Part shown: positions 17,630 to 24,961 of the stretch, piece by piece
How positions within the stretch are numbered: position 1 is the first letter of the stretch
Layout: each line of letters starts with the position of its first letter
Assembly (NCBI GenBank): GCA_003427395.1
Contig: BFEA01001282.1
Location: 61,378 to 86,338, forward strand
Direction of reading: 5' to 3'
Source of the DNA: Chara braunii
Lineage: Eukaryota; Streptophyta; Charophyceae; Charales; Characeae
Length of the DNA: 24,961 bases
Position numbers and translations under genes: made by a program
The notes under the pieces: model-generated
Seen by the model: the letters and a program-made list of their open reading frames with translations, nothing else
Databases searched by the model: none
Told to the model about the DNA's origin: nothing

Positions 17630-18240
17630 AACTGAGCTTTTGCACATGGAAATCTAACCAAGGGAAAATGCAAGGAATGGCAAAAGGGTGATATGCATGC
17701 GGAATTGGCAGGACCGGGAAGAATGCACGTGGATCTGGCCATGCCTGACCTCTAGGAAAGGAGAATTTGTACTGAAAGTATCCTAAGAATAATGGATGAG
17801 ACGAAACCAGGATGGTGCCTGCTCGAGAATGTTTTCTCAAAATGGGAAGATGGATTTGAGATTACAAATGCAGCCTTCAAGACATTGTCGAGAGCGAGAA
17901 ATAACATACAATGAAAGAATAGTTGCAAAACATGTCTGTTGTCGGGAAAACTCTTGGGTACTTGGGAATTCCAGTGAGAAAGAGATACAGCTGTGAGACG
18001 GACGTTGATGCACAGAGAGTGTTACGCGCTCGTTACAAAGACATTATTGAGCTTGGGGATGTTACACAATCTAAAGGAAACCGGAAACAAAACCTTGACC
18101 CCTTCATACCCTCCCCCGCCCCAAGGGGCGGAAACTTAAAGAAGGACCCGAGAGAAGAGCGGGAAAGACAAAAAGAACCTTGACAAGCTAACTACTCATC
18201 CCGCCCCACTTCCCTTCCCTGTCTGTCTATCACTCCAAAA
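17630..18240. other. Gene-free stretch
   Basis: Short frames only. The most even one (17923-18183) has no motif. From 18090 the sequence becomes rich in CCCC and GGAA runs. Nothing recognised. Confidence 0.4.
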
Positions 18241-18264
18241 TTCCTACTGACCTTGGATTAGTCC

Positions 18265-18306
18265 GCGATGAGGATATCGCGAATGAGTGGGGGNAATATG
18301 TCGGGA
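18265..18306 (+). mobile_element. Remnant resembling a gypsy 3' end, copy 2
   Basis: CGCGATGAGGATATCGCG, AATGAGTGGGGG(n)AA, then TGTCGGG. The frame reads RDEDIANEWG across the purine tract, a plausible pol C-terminal tail, with a candidate LTR start TG at 18299. It matches 17231-17272 closely. The LTR end was not found. Confidence 0.35.
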
Positions 18307-18744
18307 CTGGTGACTCCCGAATGATTTCCCGTCACTCNAAAGACTGTATATGACCAATTTGTGCACGNCAGAGAAAACCGGAGGCAGGGATGCTGAGAAG
18401 ATCGNAAGCGTGAGCACATATGATAGGAGGCTAGAGGCTGTCCGGAATCGTCAAGACCGCCAGAGCTAGAGAGGAATTACTTAGGTAGGAGGCGACAAAG
18501 GACTGTGAGAGAATAGCAAGGGCGACTCACTCCCTAAAGACGGAGGAGGGCCGCCGGGAAGTTGGTAGCGAGGGAAGGGAGGAAGTAGGAAGGGATAGGG
18601 CGCAAGGCGCTGACGCGACACGACGGCGGGAGGGCCAAGGAGACCGCAGGTAAGGTGGGAACCGGCACCCGGAGCGGAACGGCGTGCGGGACGCAAGGGG
18701 AGCGAGGAGCGGAGATCGCCGTAAGGCGGAAGAACGTCAGGAGC

Positions 18745-18900
18745 ACCAAGGGAAGACATGGTACAAGAGGGGCTAGGTGCCGGGGACCACACGGAACCAA
18801 GGGACGACGTGGTATCGGCAGGACGAAGTACCAAGAACCGCGTGAGACCAAGGGATAGACGTAGCGCAGGCGGGCCGAAGTGCCAAGGACCGCGTGGGCC
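18745..18900. repeat. Three 51-bp tandem units
   Basis: Units start with ACCAAGGGA at 18745, 18796 and 18847 and each ends in an ACC(A/G)CG(C/T)G-type segment. The period is exactly 17 codons, and one frame gives TKGR(H/R)G...-type basic repeats ending in a stop in the third unit. GC-rich surroundings. Confidence 0.85.
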
Positions 18901-19256
18901 TAGACAAAATGGCGGCACCAGCGGTACCACTAGCGGGGCGAGTATCGATGGGATAAAGCGTCGGGAGCCACATGCGGGGGCCGAAGGTCGGAGCCGCCAG
19001 CAGGATAGTTGGCAACCAACCAAGAGGGGGGACGCGCGAGAGCAGGTCGTCACCCGGGGTGACGCCGGACGAAGGGGAGGTACTAGGAGCAATAAGAAAA
19101 GGAGGAGAGGTCGGACGCTGACAAAAATTGTCGACGGAACGGGGGAGACGGACGTGAGATGGGAAAGATGGAGGGCACCGGGAGCGACCCCGGGGGATCC
19201 TGGATCGGATACAACAACAACAAAAATAAAATAACTTGACATCAAGTGGACGGGAC

Positions 19257-19280
19257 CATCCGGGCTAGGAAACCCGGATG
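19257..19280. repeat. Perfect 8-bp inverted repeat
   Basis: CATCCGGG (19257-19264) and CCCGGATG (19273-19280) around the 8-nt loop CTAGGAAA. Confidence 0.8.
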
Positions 19281-19801
19281 AAAACGCTAAGTACCGCTGC
19301 GGCAAGCGCCGGCGGGAGGTGCCGAGGGGAAGAAAAGAGGGAATAGTGGCAGTAAGAGGGGCTGGCGAGCGATCCAGGTTATCCCGGACCAGCCAGGCCA
19401 AAGAAGACGGAGTTTCGAGGGCCCCGCGTGGACAAAAGGCTGGCCGGGGAAAATCGGAGGAAGGTAGTCTCAAACGGGAAGCGGCGACAGAAAAAAGGAG
19501 CCTCCTTGGACCTTGGGGGTGCCATTACTGCAGTCCGGGGTGCAACGACCATATGCCGACTGCAAAATCAGGCCTTGGGAAAGGTGCAACAGCCAGAAAG
19601 AGGAGAAATAGTTATTGGACACTTGTCCCAACAGTAAAGAAGGAGATAGGAGGAAAAAAGGGGAGAAAAAGGGGGGAGAATGAGACAAAGGAGTAGGAAT
19701 GGGTGGAGGAAAAAGTGCCGTCAGGTTGGGACTGCAGCGATAGGGACTGGCGGGTCTCAATGATGACCTCATCCCTCCTAGACCCTAGGAGTGTAGTCCG
19801 G

Positions 19802-19840
19802 ATTGCAGAGATAAGGCCCTTGGGGCATTATCTCTGCAAT
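19802..19840. repeat. Strong hairpin (17 paired bases, 3-nt loop)
   Basis: ATTGCAGAGATAA (19802-19814) pairs perfectly with TTATCTCTGCAAT (19828-19840). After one G-A mismatch, GCCC (19816-19819) pairs with GGGC (19823-19826) around TTG. It is the longest near-perfect stem I found in the window. It is not followed by a T-run, so a terminator is unlikely in this eukaryotic context. Confidence 0.85.
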
Positions 19841-20150
19841 ATCTGAATTTTAGCAACAAAAATAAGGGAAAATGCTGATGTGAGTTGGCCGACTCCTTTT
19901 TGGGCGATAGATCTGAGATCTAATCTTGTGGAGGAGGAGATCTAGCAGTTTTTTGTGGGCTGACATAAAACGGCTAGCTCCGGAATGAGTTGGCAGCAAA
20001 ATGGAGGGAAAACAAAGAGAGGAAAGAGACAAAACTGGGTATTTGGCCNAAGGTTTGGGCCAGATACATCAGAAAGTTGAAAAATTGGAAGTAGGAGCTT
20101 CAATTTGAACNAGGGAGAGCTTGGAGTAGCTTGGAATGATGAGAACCATG

Positions 20151-20178
20151 GATCTCAGCCAGATCTAAGGCTGAGATC
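20151..20178. repeat. Perfect 10-bp hairpin
   Basis: GATCTCAGCC (20151-20160) / GGCTGAGATC (20169-20178) with loop AGATCTAA, extended by G-T wobble pairs outside. Confidence 0.85.
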
Positions 20179-20203
20179 TGTGCCGCCACTTGAAAAAAGC
20201 AAC

Positions 20204-20228
20204 GGCCTACCCAAAGGAGGAGTAGGCC
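20204..20228. repeat. Perfect 7-bp hairpin
   Basis: GGCCTAC (20204-20210) / GTAGGCC (20222-20228), loop of 11 nt. Confidence 0.75.
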
Positions 20229-20353
20229 TAAAAAAAGACGAAAAATGGGCCTAGAGGCCCTCAAATTTCAGTAAAGGCTGCATTTTGGGAAAGGGCTCCC
20301 CAAAAAGGCAGCACTTTTGAAGAAAAAAGAGGCCGGGGTAGGCCAAGGGGTAG

Positions 20354-20378
20354 TCCGAGAGGGTACCAGCCTCTCGGA
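20354..20378. repeat. Perfect 9-bp hairpin
   Basis: TCCGAGAGG (20354-20362) / CCTCTCGGA (20370-20378), loop GTACCAG, extendable by wobble and A-T pairs. Confidence 0.85.
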
Positions 20379-20543
20379 TTGCATGTACTTGACCAAAATG
20401 AGGCCCAGGTATCTCCACGTAGGCGAAAACTGAAAATTTGGCCTTTGGGGTACCTCGCTCCACCTCGAGGCACTTGGAGGGGCCTAGAGGTTGGGCGGAG
20501 CACNTGTTCCAGCCTACATAAGCTGGGGGTGTAGGCCGCCACT

Positions 20544-20583
20544 CTCATTTGAGCATGAGAGGAGCCCATGCTGCCCAAATGAG
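20544..20583. repeat. Two-step hairpin
   Basis: Outer CTCATTT (20544-20550) / AAATGAG (20577-20583) and inner AGCATG (20552-20557) / CATGCT (20567-20572), with a small asymmetric bulge and a 9-nt loop. Confidence 0.75.
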
Positions 20584-20960
20584 TCTAGGAGAGAGTTCTA
20601 GTGAAGGGAGAGCAAGAGAGTGGGAGCCGGAGCTAGCCTAGAGCCTGGCTATGGTGATAGGACTGAGAGAGGAGACCTGGAGGCTAGGAGGAAGCAAGGA
20701 AAGTGGTCCGCCATAGCCCTCAGGCTGTGAGGTAGGAGGAGAGGCTGAAAGGGGTCCCCCATAGCCCTTCTAAAGGGAAGGACTCCACAACCTTAGTGGT
20801 AGGAGCCTGCCATAGCCAGAGAGGAGGTGTGAGGGGAGGAGGAGAGAGCTTGGGAAGGAGGAAAATCCATACTCAGGAGGCTAGAACCAAGCATTGGGAC
20901 TTCACTGCCTAGAGACCAGCGGGAGGTGAGTGAAAAGAGGAGAGAGGCCTCCTCCTTCTT
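20584..20960. other. Purine-rich gene-free stretch
   Basis: GA/AGG-rich on the + strand, with three occurrences of CCATAGCC about 50 bp apart (near 20711, 20759 and 20810). The octamer also occurs in the 54-bp minisatellite, but the flanks do not match. No ORF supported. Confidence 0.4.
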
Positions 20961-20961
20961 C

Positions 20962-20964
<3 letters not shown>

Positions 20965-21010
<46 letters not shown>
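20965..21010. repeat. T46 homopolymer
   Basis: Forty-six consecutive T, preceded by a TTC-rich run and followed by CCTCCTCC. The true length is likely uncertain because of sequencing and assembly limits. Confidence 0.95.
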
Positions 21011-21038
21011 CCTCCTCCTTCTTCTCTGTTTCCTCTCC

Positions 21039-21052
21039 CTTCTTCTTCTTCT

Positions 21053-21089
<37 letters not shown>

Positions 21090-21123
21090 TTTCTTTCTTT
21101 TCTTCCTTTCTCCCTCCTCCTCT
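21039..21123. repeat. (TTC)n and pyrimidine-rich tract
   Basis: About 12 consecutive TTC triplets from 21039 to about 21076, then TTC/TTTC-rich sequence to 21123. It leads directly into the 91-bp array. Confidence 0.9.
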
Positions 21124-21124
21124 T

Positions 21125-22140
21125 GTCAAAACTTTGATTTTTGCTGATTTGAGTGGGTTTATGTGTTGCGCTTCACTTTCGGGTACTTCGGTGATCATCC
21201 TCCTTGTGTAGATGCTCTCAACCTTGTCATTTTGTTGATTTGGGTGCCTGGGTGTGAAGCGCTTCATCTTGGGATACTTCCGTGAACTTTCCCTTTGATA
21301 GATTGCTTTCAAACTCACCTTTTGGTTGTTCTTGATGCATGTATGAGTTGTGATTCTTTCCGGGATACTTCCGTGAGATTTCCCCTTGATAGATTGCTTC
21401 CAAACTCACCTTTTGGTTGTCCTTGATGCATGTATGAGTTGCAATTCTTTCAGGGATACTTCCGTGAGATTTCCCCTTGATAGATTGCTTTCAAACTCAC
21501 CTTTTGGTTGTCCTTGATGCATGTATGAGTTGCGATTCTTTCCGAGATACTTCCGCGAGATTTCCCCTTGATAGATTGCTTCCAAACTCGCCTTCTGGCT
21601 GTCCTTGATGCAGGTATGTGTTGCGATTCTTTCCGGGATACTTCGGTGAACTTTTCCCTTGACAGATTGCTTCCAAACTCACCTTTTGGTTGTTCTTGAT
21701 GCATGTAGGTGCTGCGATTCTTTCCGGGATACTTCGGTGAACTTTCCCCTTGATAGCTTGCTTTCAAACTCATCTTTTGGCTGTCCAGGATGCATGTGTG
21801 TGTTGGGATTCATTCCGGGATACTTGAGTGAACTTTTCCCTTGATAGATTGCTTCCAAACTCACTTTTGGCTGTCCTTGATGCATGTAGGTGCTGCGATT
21901 CTTTCGGGGATACTTCGGTGAACTTTCCCCTTGATAGGTTGCTTCCAAACTCACCTTTTGCCTGTCCTGGATGTATGTATGTGTTGCGATTCATTCCGGG
22001 ATGCTTCCATGAACTTTTCCCTTGCGAGATTGCTTCCAAGCTCATTTTTTGGCTGTCCTTGATGCATGTATGGGTTGCGGTTCATTTCGGGATACTACGG
22101 TGAGCTTTTCCCTAGCCAGGATGCTTCCAAGTTTGTCAAT
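21125..22140. repeat. 91-bp tandem array (about 11 units)
   Basis: The anchor GATAGATTGC and its variants recur at 21297, 21388, 21479, 21570, 21661, 21752, 21843, 21933, 22024 and 22115, so the period is 91 bp with one 90-bp unit. Each unit contains TTCCAAACTCACCTTTTGG, a TGATGCATGTATG-like stretch and CCGGGATACTTC. Two more diverged units precede the first anchor (21125-21296). Since 91 is not a multiple of three, a reading frame changes phase every unit. The minus strand is nevertheless open through several units. Confidence 0.95.
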
Positions 22141-22144
22141 TGGC

Positions 22145-23510
22145 GGTAATTAGTGTGTGTGTGGGTGTGTTGCCATCCCAGTAGCCCAATTCAGTCTATC
22201 CTCACCCCTTGGTGTAACCGGTAACATGCGGTGTGTGTAAGTGTGTGTGTTGCAGTTCCGGTAGCCCAGTTCAGCCCATCCTCACCCCTTGCTGTAACCG
22301 GTGACATGCGGTGTGTGTAAGTTTGTGTGTTGCAGTTTCGGGACCCCAGTTCAGCCCATCCTCACCCCTTGCTGTAATCGGTGACATGTGGTGTGTGTAA
22401 GTGTGTGTGTTGCAGTTCCAGTAGCCCAGTTCAGTTCATCCTCACCCTTTGCTGTAACCTGTGATATCGGGTGTGTGTATGTGTGTGTGTTGCAGTCTCG
22501 GTAGCCCAGTTCAGTCCATCCTCACCCTTTGCTGTAACCGGTGACATGCGGTGTGTGTGTGTGTNGGTGTGTGTATGTGTGTGTGTTGCAGTCTCGGTAG
22601 CCCAGTTCAGTCCATCCTCACCCTTTGCTGTAACCGGTGACATGCGGTGTGTGTGTGTGTGTTGCAGTTCCGGCAGCCCAGTTCAGTGCATCCTCACCCT
22701 TTGTTGTAACCGGTGACATGCGGTGTGTGTATGTGTGTGTGTTGCAGTCCCGGTAGCCCAGTTCAGTTTATCCTCACCCTGCGGTGTATGTATGTGTGTG
22801 TGTTGCAGTCCCGGTAGCCCAGTTCAGTCCATCCTCACCCTTTGCTGTAACTGGTGACATGAGGTGTGTGTATGTGTGTGTGTTGCAGTCTCGGTAGCCC
22901 AGTTCAGTCCATCCTCACCCCTTGCTGTAACCGGTGACATGCGGTGTGTGTAGGTGTGTGTGTTGCAGTCCCGGTAGCCAAGTTCAGTCGATCCTCACCC
23001 TTTGCTGTAACCGGTGACATGCGGTATGTGTGTGTGTGTGTTGCTGTCCCGGTAGCCTTGTTCAGTCCATCCTCACCCCTTGCTGTAAGCGGTGACATGC
23101 GATGTGTGTAAGTGTGTGTGTGTTGCAGTTCCGGTATCCCAGTTCAGTCCATCGTCACCCCTTGCTGTAACCGGTGACATGCGGTTTGTGTAAGTGTATG
23201 TGTTGCAGTTCCAATAGCCAAATTCAGCCCATCCTCACCCCTTGCTGTAACCGGTGACATGCGGTGTGTGTAAATGTGTGTGTTGGAGTTCTGGTAGCCC
23301 AGTTCAGCCCATCCTCACCCCTTGCTGTAACCGGTGACATGCGGTGTGTGTGAGTGTGTGTGTTGGAGTCACGGTCGCCCAGTTCAGTCCATCCTCACCC
23401 TTTGCTCTAACCGGTGACATGCGGTATGTGTGTGTGTGTTGCCGTGCCGGTAGCCCAGCTCAGTCCATCCTCACCCCTTGTTGTAACGAGTGATATTTGG
23501 TGTATGTATG
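22145..23510. repeat. 80-bp tandem array, subfamily 1 (about 17 units)
   Basis: The unit has GGTAGCCCAGTTCAGTCCAT, CCTCACCC(C/T)TTGCTGTAACC, GGTGACATGCGG and a (TG)n segment ending TTGCAGT. Anchors lie at 22180, 22260, 22341, 22421, 22501, 22597, 22673, 22753, 22814, 22894, 22974 and onward. Spacing is 80 bp except one 96-bp unit (longer TG run), one 76-bp and one about 60-bp unit (internal deletion). TG-tract length changes explain most variation. Confidence 0.95.
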
Positions 23511-24140
23511 TGTGAAGTGTTGCAGTCCTCGGTAACCTGTGCAGTCCACCTTTACCTCCTGCTGTACCCAATGAAATTCGGTGTATGTATGTGTGAGTGC
23601 TGCAGTCCCCGGTAACCTGTGCAGTCCACCCTTACCCCCTGCTGTACCCAGTGGCATTCGATGTATGTATGTGTGAGTGNTGCAGCCCCCGGTAACCTGT
23701 GNGGTCCACATTTACCNCCTGTTGTGCCCAGTGACATTCGGTGTATGTATGTGTGANTGNTGCAGTCCCNGGTAGCTTGTGCAGTCCACCTTTACCCCTT
23801 GCTATACCCAGTGANATTCGGTGTGTGTATGTGTGAGTGCTACAGTCCGCGGTAACTTGTGCAATGTACCTTTACCCCTTGTTGTGCCCAGTGACATTCG
23901 GTGTGTGTATGTGTGAGTACTGCAGTTCCCAGTAACTTGTGCAGTCCACCTTTACCCCTTGCTGTACCCAGTGACATTCGGTGTGTGTATGGGTGAGCGT
24001 TGCAGTCCCCGATAGCTTGGGCAGTCCACCTTTACTCCTTGCTGTACCCATTGACACTCGGTGTATGTATGTGTGTGTGTGTGTAGGTGTGGGCTGCAGT
24101 TTAGTCCCTTCCCCCTTCTTGCTGTGACCAGTGACTTCCG
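23511..24140. repeat. 80-bp tandem array, subfamily 2 (about 8 units)
   Basis: Same architecture and period as subfamily 1, but with GGTAACCTGTGCAGTCCACC, TTTACCCC and TGTACCCAGTGACATTCGG in place of the corresponding parts. Anchors lie at 23531, 23611, 23691, 23771, 23851, 23931 and 24011. The last unit decays near 24140. Confidence 0.95.
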
Positions 24141-24208
24141 AAAGGGATATGGGGCAGCTAGACACCTGAAGTAGAAGAGGGAGGCACGGGGCTAGGAGTT
24201 AGGATATG

Positions 24209-24961
24209 TCGAACGACCTCCATCTCCCACACCCGTCTACCGTAGCCGAGCACCTCCAACCCTTCTTCCTCTTCCTTCCTGCACCACCCACGTCCATCCC
24301 CCATAACTGGACCACCTCAACCCTTCTTCCTCCTTCATCATTCACGCCCGTCCACCATAGCCGACCACCTCTAACCCTCCTTCCTCCTCCATCACCCACA
24401 CCCGTCAACCATAGCCGACCACTTTCAACCCTATTTCCTCCTCCATCACCCACATCCATCCACCATAGCCAACCACCTCCAATCCTTCTTCCTCCTCCAT
24501 CACCCACGTCCATCCTCCATNGCNGGGCCACCCCAACCCTTCTTCCTCCTTCATCACTCACACTCGTCCACCATAGCCGACCACCTTTAGCCCTCCTTCC
24601 TCCTCCATCACCCACATCCATCCACCATAGCCAACCACCTCCAATCCTCCTTCCTCCTCCATCACCCACATCCATCCTCCATAGACGGACCACCCCAACC
24701 CCTCTTCCTCCTTCATCACTCACACTCGTTCACCATAGCCGACCACCTTCAACCCTCCTTCCTCCACCACCCACATCCATCCACCATAGCCAACCACCTC
24801 CAATCCTCCTTCCTTCTCCATGACCCACATCCATCCTCCATAGTCGGACCACCCCAACCCTTCTTCCTCCTTCATCACTCACACTTGTCCACCATAGCCG
24901 ACCACCTTCAACCCTCCTTCCTCCTCCATCACCCACACCCGTCCACCATAGCCGACCACCT
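24209..24961. repeat. 54-bp minisatellite, right array (runs off the window)
   Basis: About 14 units of the same 54-bp repeat as at 1-364, in the same orientation and with the same three-variant order (162-bp higher-order unit). The last about 100 bp is almost identical to about 56-165. Both strands carry long open frames because the period is 18 codons: Pro/Ser/His-rich on + and Gly/Arg/Trp-rich on -. I do not call these genes. Confidence 0.95.

Noticed and set aside
18481-19473. 330-codon minus-strand frame
   Set aside because: Pro/Ser/Leu/Arg-rich with no domain, in a GC-rich stretch that includes a 51-bp tandem repeat, and overlapped by + frames. Best explained by composition.
20902-21318. 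Poly-Phe/Ser (+) and Glu/Lys-rich (-) frames
   Set aside because: Direct products of T46 and (TTC)n.
21297-22140. CRISPR-like regular array
   Set aside because: The whole 91-bp unit is repeated with no unique spacers, in eukaryotic sequence. It is a minisatellite.
22431-24165. Short minus-strand frames with His-Thr repeats
   Set aside because: Translations of the (TG)n-containing 80-bp array, broken at nearly every change of repeat phase.
1-24961. Bacterial-type promoters, ribosome binding sites, terminators
   Set aside because: The retroelement, homopolymers and minisatellites indicate a eukaryotic nuclear genome, so such calls would be chance matches.

Overview
The window is repeat-dominated eukaryotic nuclear DNA. 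It has long homopolymers, micro- and minisatellites, scattered single ambiguous bases, a decayed Ty3/gypsy-type LTR retroelement, and no bacterial gene organisation. I recognise no host housekeeping gene, tRNA or rRNA. The gag-pol lineage looks to me like one common in a streptophyte alga such as Chara, but that is memory-based inference and needs a database search.

Layout. 1-364: a 54-bp minisatellite. 517-552: a (CT)18 tract. About 560-3470: no convincing gene, with a cluster of tight hairpins and an uninterrupted minus-strand frame at 1879-2256. 3470-6914: four tandem, diverged copies (A-D) of an unrecognised protein family, all on the + strand, spaced 850-930 bp apart. The outer copies A and D are mostly open and the inner copies B and C are broken. 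7372-13941: gag (basic N-terminal region, capsid-like part, CCHC zinc knuckle), aspartic protease, reverse transcriptase, RNase H and integrase, in that order, interrupted by many in-frame stops. 14021-14205: three imperfect repeat units. 14346-15005: an intact 219-aa acidic ORF with two candidate SUMO-interacting motifs. 15010-20940: mostly non-coding, with several short tandem repeats, two matching remnants that look like gypsy 3' ends, and at least six perfect-stem inverted repeats. 20965-21123: T46 and (TTC)n. 21125-22140: a 91-bp array. 22145-24140: an 80-bp array in two subfamilies. 24209-24961: the same 54-bp minisatellite as at the start, with the same three-unit higher-order order.

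Main hypothesis. The A-D tandem family, gag-pol and the SUMO-motif ORF are co-oriented and close together, with no LTR visible between them. They also share a similar type of decay. They may be one large non-standard Ty3/gypsy element carrying extra ORFs both upstream of gag and downstream of integrase. I could not identify a pair of LTRs, a primer-binding site or target-site duplications by eye, so the element boundaries are unproven.
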